Below are positions 33,165 to 41,071 of a stretch of DNA of 64,000 bases, one piece after another; positions within the stretch are counted from its first letter, which is position 1, and every line of letters starts with the position of its first letter. Source of the DNA: Streptomyces lydicus. Its GTDB lineage: Bacteria > Actinomycetota > Actinomycetes > Streptomycetales > Streptomycetaceae. The notes under the pieces were generated by a model. It had not been told where the DNA came from and searched no databases. It saw only the letters and a program-made list of their open reading frames with translations. Position numbers and translations under genes: made by a program. Location: the NCBI RefSeq assembly GCF_004125265.1, contig NZ_RDTE01000001.1, positions 434,001-498,000 of the forward strand, given 5' to 3'.

Positions 33165-33869
33165 ATGACCACTAACCCCCGCTACCAGGTCCGCATCAGC
33201 CACGACGGGCAACTCCACATCGACAACGAACGCCAAGTCATCCCGGACGGAGTCGACCCTTCACAAGTCGTCATCCAAACCCTTCACATCGACGCGGCCG
33301 GCAACGGCATGCCCGTACACGCCGCGATCCGAGATGACCGCAGCGACTCCCACTTCGACATGATGGTGATGCCCGACGGAACCACCCAGGCCCCCGGCTC
33401 CGAGGCCGCACCCGCCCCGCTCCCGGCAGAACCCAAACAGAGCGGCAGCCTTTTCGAACGCCTCGTAGCTGCCCAAGCGGCCGGTCGAGCACACGACTTC
33501 GACGCCGCCATATTCGCCGCTGACGGCATCCTGCAGGAGCTCGCAGGGGAGCAAGGCGACACGGCCCCCGCGACGCTCAAGGCAGCCCAGTTCCGAGCCG
33601 ACCTGGCGTACCTGAGCGGCGACTACGCATTCGCCACCGCCTCCTGGACCTGGCTCGCCCTCGCCTGGTTCGACCGGCTCGGCCCTGGCAAACGGCTAAC
33701 CCAGATCGCTGCCCAGAACGCGGCCCAGGCGTGGATGCAACTTCCCCTTAACGATGCGGTCGCCCAGGCCAACGAACTCCTCAGCATGCTCCTGGAGGTA
33801 GTAGCCCCAGAACGCACTGAAAGCATGCGGTTCCAGATCGAACAACGGCTCCAGCAGGGCACCACGTAA
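33165..33869 (+). CDS. Hypothetical protein with TPR-like C-terminus
   Basis: A 234-aa protein. The N-terminal ~75 residues are beta-rich (YQVRISHDGQLHIDNERQV, VVIQTLHIDAAGNG, SHFDMMVMPDG). The C-terminal half is helical and Ala-rich, with TPR-like pairs (AAQAAGRAHDFDAAIFAADG, LAYLSGDYAFATASWTWLAL). The ribosome site is distant (AGGAGG about 35 nt upstream). It is the second gene after the hydrolase. No known family. Confidence 0.6.
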   Translation: MTTNPRYQVRISHDGQLHIDNERQVIPDGVDPSQVVIQTLHIDAAGNGMPVHAAIRDDRSDSHFDMMVMPDGTTQAPGSEAAPAPLPAEPKQSGSLFERLVAAQAAGRAHDFDAAIFAADGILQELAGEQGDTAPATLKAAQFRADLAYLSGDYAFATASWTWLALAWFDRLGPGKRLTQIAAQNAAQAWMQLPLNDAVAQANELLSMLLEVVAPERTESMRFQIEQRLQQGTT

Positions 33870-34237
33870 CTCGACCCGTGTGACGCAGTCCCAGACGCGG
33901 GGCCGGTTCGCCGTGGGAGGCACAAAGGCGATGCCGGGCAGAGTAACGACACCGGCATTCTTGGCCCCGCGCGGCGTCCCAGCGGGGTTGGTCATCCCGC
34001 ATGTGCGCCAGCGCGGCAGGCCGCGGCCAACTGCTCCAGCGCCTCCTGCTCAGGCAGCTCGGGCGAATCCTCCTTGGAACACTGACCGCCTCATCGCCAG
34101 TTCGATCGACTTGCCACTCCGGGACGATGCATGGAGGACATCCCTGACATCCGGCGGATCGCGCCACCCCAAGCGAGTAGCAGGGCATCACCGCCGGTCA
34201 GGATCGTCTCGACGCCGCACCCCGCAGAAGGGCCCCG
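33870..34237. other. Intergenic stretch, no gene seen
   Basis: A minus-strand frame from 33995 reads naturally for about 70 codons but lies antisense to the 234-aa gene and lacks a ribosome site, so I do not call it. Nothing else is seen. Confidence 0.45.
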
Positions 34238-34918
34238 TCATAGTGATCCTTCGGCCCGAACTAGCCGGGCCAGCAGGTCGATGTCCGTGAGGTCTTGGAG
34301 GACAACGTCGGCTCCAGCGCTGAGTAGTTCCTCCGCGGAGCTGCGGCCCGTGGCAACCGCGACCACTCGGACTCCGGTCGCACGGCCGCCCTCGACGTCT
34401 GCGGGAGTATCACCGATCAGCGCGGCATTCCTTGGTTCGCTACCTGACCGGCGTAGCGCCAGCTCGACGAGGCCGGAGCGCAGATCTGCGTCCTCACCGT
34501 AGGCACCGGAATCCCAATCGATATGGGTGTCGAGGCCGAAGACGCCGAGCTTGACCTTCGCCGCACCCTTCACGTTGCCGGTTACGACGGTCTGCCGAAC
34601 TCCCGCAGCGGCGAGGGCATCAAGCGCGGCGGCGGCCCCGGGAAGGGCGTGCCCGTGCTCCCTGAGCTCCGCGGCGCGATGAAGGTGCTGCTCGGCAAGG
34701 GCCTTGGCGAACCGCTCAAAGTCCTTGCGGTCGGTGGTGAGTCCGTGCAGCTTCGCTGTCTCTCTGAAGATCACAGGCTCGGTGATCCCATTGATCTGGA
34801 CCTGTTCGCGCATCGGCTGGCCGGTTACCTCTTCGAAGGCCGCGGCCGAAAGGGCCCGCCCCACACCGCGTGTTGAGATGAGCGTGTGATCGATATCCCA
34901 TAGAACCAGCCGCGCCAT
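34238..34918 (-). CDS. HAD-superfamily phosphatase
   Basis: 226 aa from ATG 34918, with AAAGGGG upstream. It has complete HAD motifs: LVLWDIDHTLI (DxD), VVTGN (motif II), K in GAAKVKLG and ALIGDTPADVEGG (motif IV), with a helical cap between. It resembles phosphoglycolate phosphatase-like or pyrophosphatase-like members. It is divergent from the XRE regulator about 110 nt away, so the two may share a control region. The substrate is unknown. Confidence 0.88.
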   Translation of the reverse strand: MARLVLWDIDHTLISTRGVGRALSAAAFEEVTGQPMREQVQINGITEPVIFRETAKLHGLTTDRKDFERFAKALAEQHLHRAAELREHGHALPGAAAALDALAAAGVRQTVVTGNVKGAAKVKLGVFGLDTHIDWDSGAYGEDADLRSGLVELALRRSGSEPRNAALIGDTPADVEGGRATGVRVVAVATGRSSAEELLSAGADVVLQDLTDIDLLARLVRAEGSL

Positions 34919-35032
34919 ACCTACCCCTTTCCCCAAAGCTGCCCCGCCAGGTCACCATCAGTCCCTCAATCGTGGCGGACGGTATCCGCAGGCTGCCAGA
35001 CCGTCCTACCCTGACGCTCTAGGGGAGGGCGG

Positions 35033-36244
35033 ATGACTGACTCACCAGCATTGCTCGTCGGCGCGCGCATTTGGCACTTCCGACGGAAGAACGGTAACCG
35101 AACACAGGCCACCATTGCGGGGCTGTGCGGCATCACGGAGCGGTACCTCCGCATGATCGAGACAGGGAAGCGGACGCCGTCCTCGGCCCTGTTGGCGCGT
35201 ATCGCCGCGGAGCTGGGCGTCCCCATCTCGGCGCTGCTCACGCAGGACAGCCCGGAACCGGGCGGGCCGCCCCTGACGACCGCACCGGACGTCGTACGCG
35301 CACTGATGGGGTATGCCCCGAGCCGTAGCAGCGACGTCATGCCTCCGGCCATTTTGCGTGAACGTGTTGAAGGGGCTTGGCGCACTTGGCAGACGAGTCC
35401 AGAACGCTACACGGACATCGAGCCGATCTTGCCAGCGCTCGTCACCGACGTGGAGCACGCGGTCCGTGGCTACCGGGTGGGCAGCGATGGGGCCGCCCGG
35501 CGCGACGTCCTGCGCACTGCGGCGGACCTCTACGGACTGCTGCGGTCCTACTGCCGTCGCACGGGCCGCCTTGACCTATCCCTCATGGTCGCTGACCGCG
35601 CCCGGCGCGCCGCGGAGGATGCGGACGATCCGATCCGTCTAGCGGCTGCCGAATGGAACCTGGGGCACTGTCTTCTCTCCCGGGGCGGAGGGGCGGAGGA
35701 AGCCCGTGACGTCGCCGGGTTCGCGGTTGAGCAGCTACAAGACCTCCCGCCGAGCGCGGAGAAGTCCGCGATGCAGGGCGCCTTGGAGCTTGTGCGAGTG
35801 GTCGCGGACGCCAAGCGTAGGAAGTGGTGGGACGCCCGTGAGCGCATCACGCAGCAGGCCGTCCCCCTCGGTGCGGCGGCCGGCGAGGCCAATATCCAGT
35901 GGACCGTGTTCGGGCCGACGAATGTGCATCTGCACGCCCTGAGTATCGAGATGCTGGCCGGTGACAGCACCGAGGGCTTGCGCCTGGCCGACGAGGTCGA
36001 CATCAGCTTGTTGCCGAGCCGCGAGCGGCAGTTCACGTTCACCCTGGAGCTCGCCCGCTGCTACGACCTACGTCGTGATGACGCGGCTGTCCTTGTGCAC
36101 CTCCTCGACCTGGAGAAGCTGAGCTACGAGGACATGGCGCGCAGCAGCCTCGCCACCGAGATGGTGACCGGCTTGCTCCATCGTGTGCGCCCCACGTACC
36201 GGCGCCAGGTGACGGCCCTCGCCGAACGCCTCCACCTCACGTAA
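35033..36244 (+). CDS. XRE-family regulator with large TPR-like C-terminal domain
   Basis: A 403-aa protein. Residues 8-65 are an XRE HTH (TQATIAGLCGITERYLRMIETGKRTPS). The rest is helical with TPR-like pairs (MVADRARRAAEDADDP..AAAEWNLGHCL). This architecture is very common in Streptomyces, typically beside a HATPase gene as found here, and controls development or antibiotic genes. It starts a run of same-strand genes up to 38.6 kb. Confidence 0.85.
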   Translation: MTDSPALLVGARIWHFRRKNGNRTQATIAGLCGITERYLRMIETGKRTPSSALLARIAAELGVPISALLTQDSPEPGGPPLTTAPDVVRALMGYAPSRSSDVMPPAILRERVEGAWRTWQTSPERYTDIEPILPALVTDVEHAVRGYRVGSDGAARRDVLRTAADLYGLLRSYCRRTGRLDLSLMVADRARRAAEDADDPIRLAAAEWNLGHCLLSRGGGAEEARDVAGFAVEQLQDLPPSAEKSAMQGALELVRVVADAKRRKWWDARERITQQAVPLGAAAGEANIQWTVFGPTNVHLHALSIEMLAGDSTEGLRLADEVDISLLPSRERQFTFTLELARCYDLRRDDAAVLVHLLDLEKLSYEDMARSSLATEMVTGLLHRVRPTYRRQVTALAERLHLT

Positions 36245-36341
36245 CACGACCGGAACTGAGTTCCCCTGAACTGAGAGTTCCGGTCGACGGCTCCACCACG
36301 CCGTACCGTCTCGACCACAGCCAGTGTGAGAGGAGGCGCAC

Positions 36342-36734
36342 ATGTCCGGAGGAGGCACTCCCTGCGTCCCTGGCGATACCGGTCGGTACATGCTTTCGGG
36401 CCCGGGCTGGGAAGCGATCAAGATCAGCCGGTACTACGGGCTGCAAGTCCTCAACAGGCTCCGCGCACCCGGCGCCGTCGTCATCGATCCGGCCCCGCCG
36501 TCCGTCTACCTCTTCGTTGCGCCGGGCAGCACCGCTACATGGCCTGTGCCGCCGCCCGGTCAGGTCCTCGTCCTCGCAGCCGAGGTCAGGCTCCCGCCCT
36601 CGAAGCGACGCACGCCCCCCGGCATGTACTGGCTGCTCCCACCGCAGAAGCGCTCGAGGGGCCTCACCAACGCGGAGGGATTACTTGAGACTTTGGCTGG
36701 TCTCCTGCCTGACTGGGCGGAGGCCACACGATGA
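36342..36734 (+). CDS. Hypothetical protein, primase-polymerase-like fragment
   Basis: A 130-aa protein; GAGAGGAGG lies 8 nt upstream. The pattern (VLNRLRAPGAVVIDPAPPSVYLFVAPGST, PPGMYWLLPP, LLETLAGLLPDW) recalls the C-terminal part of the actinomycete bifunctional primase/polymerase-like domain that occurs free-standing beside XRE regulators. No catalytic acids are visible. It overlaps the next gene by 4 nt (ATGA). The assignment is tentative. Confidence 0.55.
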   Translation: MSGGGTPCVPGDTGRYMLSGPGWEAIKISRYYGLQVLNRLRAPGAVVIDPAPPSVYLFVAPGSTATWPVPPPGQVLVLAAEVRLPPSKRRTPPGMYWLLPPQKRSRGLTNAEGLLETLAGLLPDWAEATR

Positions 36735-37255
36735 CCGGCACACACCTCACCCCCGGCGCGGACGCCGCGACAACCCGCTCTGAGCGTGCACTTGCGGTTG
36801 GGCACTGGCTCTTGTCCGCGGCCGAGGACCGGCAGCAGGCACGCGCCGACTGGACGGCGACGGGCATCACGGTTCTACGGTGCGGGGGGATCTTCTCGGC
36901 AGTTGGCATCCCCACAGTGCTCGTGCAGGCTGCAGCCGGTGTTCAGGAGCGGGGAGCCGTTGATGCCTACCTCACCCGCGCCCTGCTCGGTGGACCGGTT
37001 ATCACCTCTGCGGCCGCTGGCCTGCACTATGCACTCGTGCCCCCTAGCACCGCGCGCAACTGGTCGGTTCCCGAGACCGAGTGTCTCGCGCCTGGATCCT
37101 CCCTCGCTGTGCCGCGCGTTGATCGAGACGCGGGCGGAGCGTACTGGTCCGTCCCGATGGACAGCCCCGGTGAACTCTGCGTACCTGCTGCGGTAGCACA
37201 GATGGCCCTGTACGGGGTGTACCGGCAGCTCAAGCAGGAGGGCACCGGTGAGTGA
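36731..37255 (+). CDS. Hypothetical protein, second primase-polymerase-like member
   Basis: A 174-aa protein coupled to the previous gene. It resembles it in layout (GIFSAVGIPTVLVQAAAG, LGGPVITSAAAGLHYALVPP, APGSSLAVPR, YWSVPMDSPGELC) and fits the same AEP-derived fold better, but also lacks obvious catalytic residues. The pair probably derives from duplication. The role in the regulator cluster is unknown. Confidence 0.55.
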   Translation: MTGTHLTPGADAATTRSERALAVGHWLLSAAEDRQQARADWTATGITVLRCGGIFSAVGIPTVLVQAAAGVQERGAVDAYLTRALLGGPVITSAAAGLHYALVPPSTARNWSVPETECLAPGSSLAVPRVDRDAGGAYWSVPMDSPGELCVPAAVAQMALYGVYRQLKQEGTGE

Positions 37256-37352
37256 GAGATCAGCAAGCCCCTTGGCCGTGGCGCGGACCTGTAAGGCCCG
37301 CCCCGCCTCCGAGAGCCGCAAGCCGCACTTTCGAGCTAGCGAGATGCCATGA
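37248..37352 (+). CDS. Possible 34-aa coupling ORF
   Basis: GTG 37248 overlaps the stop of the previous gene, and the TGA overlaps the HATPase start (ATGA). The product is basic and Ser/Arg-rich. It bridges a gap of 93 nt and may simply keep ribosomes moving to the HATPase gene. Confidence 0.35.
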   Translation: MSERSASPLAVARTCKARPASESRKPHFRASEMP

Positions 37353-37765
37353 GCGTCGTGACCAAGACCTCCGCAACTGGAGTTCCGGCGTACAGCGAGA
37401 CCTTGCCGAACCTCCCCGAGTCGGCCGGCACCGCCCGCCGCTTGGTGAGGGTCGCCCTCGACGTCTGGCATCTTGGTGAACTCACGGACGCGGCAGAACT
37501 CATCGTGACAGAACTCGTCGCGAACGCCGCCAACCACGTCACGAGATCCGCGATTCGCGTCACCATCACGCGCACCGGCCCTCAGGCCGTCCGTGTCGCC
37601 GTCGTGGACAAGTCCCACGAGCGCCCGAAGCGCCAGCAGCCCGGCCCGACGGAAATGACCGGTCGCGGCCTCGCTATCGTCGAGGCCATCTCGAAGCGGT
37701 GGGGCGTCGATATGCGCCGGTGGGGCAAGCAGGTATGGGTCGACCTCGAAGCCGAGGCCTCATGA
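37349..37765 (+). CDS. HATPase-type anti-sigma/regulatory kinase
   Basis: A 138-aa protein with the GHKL fold of RsbW/SpoIIAB type: LPNLPESAGTARRLVRVAL, ELIVTELVANAANHV (N box), VAVVDKSHERPK (degenerate G1 box, DxS instead of DxG) and GRGLAIVEAISKRWGVD (G2). These proteins bind ATP and sequester sigma factors or modulate the neighbouring XRE regulator. It is coupled on both sides. Confidence 0.85.
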   Translation: MSVVTKTSATGVPAYSETLPNLPESAGTARRLVRVALDVWHLGELTDAAELIVTELVANAANHVTRSAIRVTITRTGPQAVRVAVVDKSHERPKRQQPGPTEMTGRGLAIVEAISKRWGVDMRRWGKQVWVDLEAEAS

Positions 37766-38340
37766 GCGCCGAGACCACACCACTAGCCTACCTGGCCAGC
37801 CTTCCGATTGAGACGATTCAGGTCGACGACACCTGGAACGCCATCACCGTCCCGTCCTCATGGGGCGCTCTTGTCCTCGACGTACTCGGTGATCAATCCG
37901 GTCCCGCCTTCGTGGATCCGGTCTACCAGTACATGTCGTGGATCATCCCGCCCGGCGGTGCGGCGGACTGGCCTGATGCCCTCGACGCCGGTGTGGACGT
38001 ATGCACGACTGGGGACTGGGTCACTGTCCCCGGCCCGGAGGGCCATGCCAGCGGCATCCAGTGGCTGCGCCCGCCAAAGGACGGACAGCTCACCAATTCG
38101 ACCACGCTGCGGGCAGCACTGGAGTTCGTCATCGGCCCTCTCGCCGAAGCCTCACAGCCCGATGCCGTCAAGGTGTGCCAGTACTGCGGCGCACCGACCA
38201 GGGACGCGAAGGTCGTCAGCGTCTACTACTCGCCCACAGCTTCGGGTCATGTCTCGTACGCCTGCCGTTCCTGTTACGGCGACACCGCGACTGGCGGCGG
38301 CGGCCGGCATCTGCACATCGTGCGGAGAGGGCCGCGGTGA
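37762..38340 (+). CDS. Hypothetical protein with C-terminal zinc ribbon
   Basis: 192 aa from ATG 37762 (ATGA overlap with the HATPase gene). The N-terminus is similar in layout to the two primase-like neighbours (IQVDDTWNAITVPSSWGALVL, DPVYQYMSWIIPPGGAADWP). The C-terminus has a zinc ribbon CQYCGAPTRD...CRSCYG. It is probably a third family member of this cluster with an added metal site. Confidence 0.6.
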   Translation: MSAETTPLAYLASLPIETIQVDDTWNAITVPSSWGALVLDVLGDQSGPAFVDPVYQYMSWIIPPGGAADWPDALDAGVDVCTTGDWVTVPGPEGHASGIQWLRPPKDGQLTNSTTLRAALEFVIGPLAEASQPDAVKVCQYCGAPTRDAKVVSVYYSPTASGHVSYACRSCYGDTATGGGGRHLHIVRRGPR

Positions 38341-38570
38341 CCAAGCCCCTCTTCAACTCGTCAACGAATCTCCCGCCCCGGCCGGCGGCTCCCGTGGGCC
38401 GATCAACGCCAGCTGGGGCGGGTCCGGGCTCCGGTCGTCACCCCCACCCCCGAGGGGTGCGGCCGGAGCCACAACCCCGACAGGTGAAGGAGCCTCACCC
38501 CGTGTACGGACATTGGTCTGCCGGCTCTGTTGCCAGCGGGGGTGCTCTGGCTCGGGCCGGTGCCTCATGA
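38337..38570 (+). CDS. Possible 77-aa ORF ending the regulator cluster
   Basis: GTG 38337 overlaps the previous stop (GTGA). The product is Pro/Gly-rich and unstructured. A competing frame ends at 38590 with a Cys-rich stretch (TLVCRLCCQRGCSGSGRC) that looks at least as natural, so a frameshift between the two is possible. Confidence 0.35.
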   Translation: MTKPLFNSSTNLPPRPAAPVGRSTPAGAGPGSGRHPHPRGVRPEPQPRQVKEPHPVYGHWSAGSVASGGALARAGAS

Positions 38571-38680
38571 GCGGTCAAGTGGCTGCCTGACCAGATTCCC
38601 GCGCCTCCCGCGTGCCGTGCCGACCTCCGGGTCGTTCAGCCTGAGCGCGGATCATCATCCCGTTAACTGTGGAGGACTGA

Positions 38681-38902
38681 ATGAAGAGTGAGAACCACGC
38701 GCTGGGCACAGAAGAGGGCCGGCACTATTCGTACGCGTCGCTCAGCATCTCCGGATTCGGATTCAGGGCCTGGGCCGATGGACAGAGCGGGTGGGCGGCT
38801 TGGCGCATCATGCGCCGAGAGCATCCCGTAGTGGCATGGCTTGTGCCCGCGCAGATCGGCGTGCTCGTCCTCTTGATGACCATGTTCCTCCTCTCTCTGT
38901 GA
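38681..38902 (+). CDS. Small membrane protein
   Basis: A 73-aa protein; GGAGGACTGA leads to the ATG. The N-terminus is hydrophilic, and one TM helix near the C-terminus (PVVAWLVPAQIGVLVLLMTMFLL) follows a basic RRE stretch. The function is unknown. Confidence 0.6.
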   Translation: MKSENHALGTEEGRHYSYASLSISGFGFRAWADGQSGWAAWRIMRREHPVVAWLVPAQIGVLVLLMTMFLLSL

Positions 38903-38908
38903 GCCAGC

Positions 38909-39016
38909 ATGCTGCGCGCATCATTGCCGTCCGCGTACACGCTCCCATCCATCGACGCGGCTGAGGAAGACCAGGACTACTTCCGAGCCCGACTGGAAGA
39001 ACCTTCGTCGACGTAG
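38909..39016 (+). CDS. Possible 35-aa ORF
   Basis: It starts 6 nt after the membrane-protein stop. The product is acidic in its second half (DAAEEDQDYFRARLEEPSST) and reads naturally. There is no strong ribosome site of its own; it may depend on coupling. Confidence 0.4.
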   Translation: MLRASLPSAYTLPSIDAAEEDQDYFRARLEEPSST

Positions 39017-39412
39017 GTGCAACTGTTCGCATGGGGGACGGCTCCAGCGATCTTGTTGCCCCGGTGGGAGACCTCCGCCCCGGCGGATACGCGCCGTATA
39101 GCCATCGTCGCCGGCCTCACCGTGCGGGGACTACTCACCGCGCTCTCCGGCTTCCCGGCCGTCCGGCTGTTATACGGATCGGACGCCAACCACGGCGTCC
39201 GCTAGGTGAACGCAGTCCCTACCAACTGCGGGACGACGTAGCGGAGGGACGCTTCAACGGCTACAGCTCGGAAGCCATCGCAGGATTCGTAGCAGACCTG
39301 AGGAACTGACAGACAGCTGAAATCCACCTGGTAGACGGCCCCTGGCAGCGCCCGATCCACATCGGAATAGCGCTTGCCGCCCACCAGGCGTCGACGCCGT
39401 GCGCCGTCCGAT
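39017..39412. other. Stretch with possible gene remnants
   Basis: Short plus-strand segments look coded: one to 39205 (RRIAIVAGLTVRGLLTALSG) and one ending at 39309 (YQLRDDVAEGRFNGYSSEAI). They are in different frames with no proper start, consistent with a decayed gene. Confidence 0.35.
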
Positions 39413-39457
39413 CGTTTCCTTTCGGAGCAGCCCTGACCCTGCTCCGAAAGGAAACGA
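39412..39457. repeat. Perfect inverted repeat, 19-bp arms, 8-nt loop
   Basis: The arms begin TCGTTTCCTTTCGGAGCAG (39412-39430) and return exactly at 39439-39457. The arms are unusually AT-rich for this DNA. It lies about 130 nt before the next gene. It could be a terminator, an origin hairpin or a small-RNA element; the sequence alone does not decide. Confidence 0.75.
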
Positions 39458-39584
39458 ATGACAGAAGGCCAAGGATGCCATGTCTTGACAACCTAACAAC
39501 TCCCTTTCAGTGCTAAGGTCGCACCTGTCGCGAGCACAACAAGACCTAGTTGTGCAAGGACACCGACGGCAGAGGAGATCAGGC

Positions 39585-39776
39585 ATGCGTGCCCTTACTG
39601 TGTTCGCCCAGCTCGTATGCACGCTGGCCATCGTGGTCATGGCCCTAGCCAGCGGCCTCCTACTCATTGCCCACCGCGGACCCAGCCTCGAACTGGCCAA
39701 AGCCCTCGCAGTTCTCGCCCTATTCGTCGGACTGCTCCTGATCACCGAGCGCTGGTGGCGGTGGTCTCGCCGCTGA
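39585..39776 (+). CDS. Small two-TM membrane protein
   Basis: A 63-aa protein; AGAGGAG lies 7 nt before ATG 39585. It has two hydrophobic helices (VFAQLVCTLAIVVMALASGL and LAKALAVLALFVGLLLI) and a short Trp/Arg tail (RWWRWSRR). About 100 nt upstream a TTGACA is followed by TAAGGT, but with 23-nt spacing, so no promoter is claimed. The position between the stem-loop and the gene-poor stretch suggests a plasmid maintenance or spread function, which is only a guess. Confidence 0.6.
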   Translation: MRALTVFAQLVCTLAIVVMALASGLLLIAHRGPSLELAKALAVLALFVGLLLITERWWRWSRR

Positions 39777-40714
39777 CGCTTGCCAGTACGTTGACGACTG
39801 GGGGCGCCGGCCGTGCCGGCCAGCAGTGCCGCTCTGGCGCAAGCGAGTACACCGACCAACCGGCCCGTGGTCGTTTCAGCAGCCCTGGCGTCGTTCCACC
39901 AGCCTCTTCAGGGAGAGAGCTGCATAGCCGACGCACGTAGTCCGGGCGCATGGGCTGATGGCATCGGGAAACCGCAAAATAGTGTAGGTCCCGCATCGGC
40001 CTGTCCACTGGCGTCGCTCTGACCAGCGTCTTCTGTAGCCGTCCCACAGGGTGTCCGTGCGGCTTCGGCTTGTTCGCTTGTCCCTTTCCTCAGCCCGTGC
40101 GCCCCCCTGCTTGGAAGATGCCGCTTCACCTGCGGATTCCCAGGCCCGTGTCCTATTGGCCACGCGGTGGACATCGGCGGTGGGAAAAGGACACGGAACC
40201 TGGGAACCCACAAAAAGAAAGACCAGCCATACCTGCACCCGCGAAGGCGCAGGATTTGAGCGCTCAACTCGTCGGAAGAGCCTGGGAGATGGCTGGTCTC
40301 GCAACTAGTTAAGCACACTCATCCAGCCGCAAGTCAACTCGACCGAGGTGACTGCGCGCCGCAATGTCGGGCAGCAGGGTGGGCTGGTGCAAGGCTAGCC
40401 CGCACATAGCGCCCGGTGCCCGCGGAACGCGTCCGGCTCCGCTGACGCACCGTTGCCAGTGAGGGAGGAACTTCGCCCTTCCTCGCAAGGCCGCAGTTCC
40501 TCCCCCGAACGCCGGCACCGCCTCGTGCATCCATCCCGACGGCGGCTTCGCCACGCTGCACCACGGCTGATTCCCGCGAGGCGGAACACCAACCGAAGTC
40601 TCTGCGCCGATCAGCTTCACCCTGCGGACCACGCCCTGCTCTCGCCTTGTTGGCCTGACGACCGCATCGCAACCTGCCTGAAGAACACACGGTCGTCATC
40701 GAACGGAGCCCACC
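39777..40714. other. 0.94-kb gene-poor, lower-GC stretch
   Basis: No reading frame on either strand shows the normal third-position bias. A-rich patches (GAAACCGCAAAATAGTG near 39967, ACAAAAAGAAAGACC near 40210) and two related sites (CTAGTTGTGCAA near 39546 and CAACTAGTTAAGC near 40305, partly palindromic) occur. It directly precedes the operon with the DnaB-N-repeat protein and is a candidate control or replication region, but I found no iteron set. Confidence 0.45.
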
Positions 40715-41071
40715 ATGGCCGAGTCCGGAAACGTCGCAGCCACCTGGGCCGAACGCATGGAACTCCTCAAGGACACAGCCCAGGACCGCGTACTGAACGC
40801 CCCAATGCCCAATGCCGCCATGGAGCAGCTCATCTCGGACGGCAAGGCACTGACCCTCGGGCGTTTCGACGCGAGCCCGGTGCACTACCTGGACCGCTGG
40901 TGGAGGCCGAGCGAAGAGGGGTGGATGGCACTCGGGGAAGACGCGAGCGCCAAGCTCGATCTACACGCTGAACGATATCGAGCGGCAACAGCCGCGGTCG
41001 GCAACCCCATCGAACAGGCACCCGGCTCTGACGGGGCGATGCCGGCTCGTCCCGGAGCGGGGACAGCATGA
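40715..41071 (+). CDS. Hypothetical protein, first gene of the DnaB-N operon
   Basis: A 118-aa protein; GGAG lies 7 nt before the ATG, and the stop overlaps the next start (ATGA). It is helical and acidic (EQLISDGKALTLGRFDASPVHYLD, DLHAERYRAATAAVG) with a disordered tail. No family is recognised. Coupling suggests a partner of the 558-aa protein. Confidence 0.65.
   Translation: MAESGNVAATWAERMELLKDTAQDRVLNAPMPNAAMEQLISDGKALTLGRFDASPVHYLDRWWRPSEEGWMALGEDASAKLDLHAERYRAATAAVGNPIEQAPGSDGAMPARPGAGTA

Noticed and set aside
33696..33995. Minus-strand 99-codon frame reading partly naturally
   Set aside because: Antisense to the 234-aa gene, no ribosome site.
39484..39513. TTGACA followed by TAAGGT as a promoter
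   Set aside because: Spacing is about 23 nt, too long for a standard sigma-HrdB promoter.
39876..40318. Two overlapping minus-strand frames in the gene-poor stretch
   Set aside because: Third-position GC is low, translations look random, no ribosome site.
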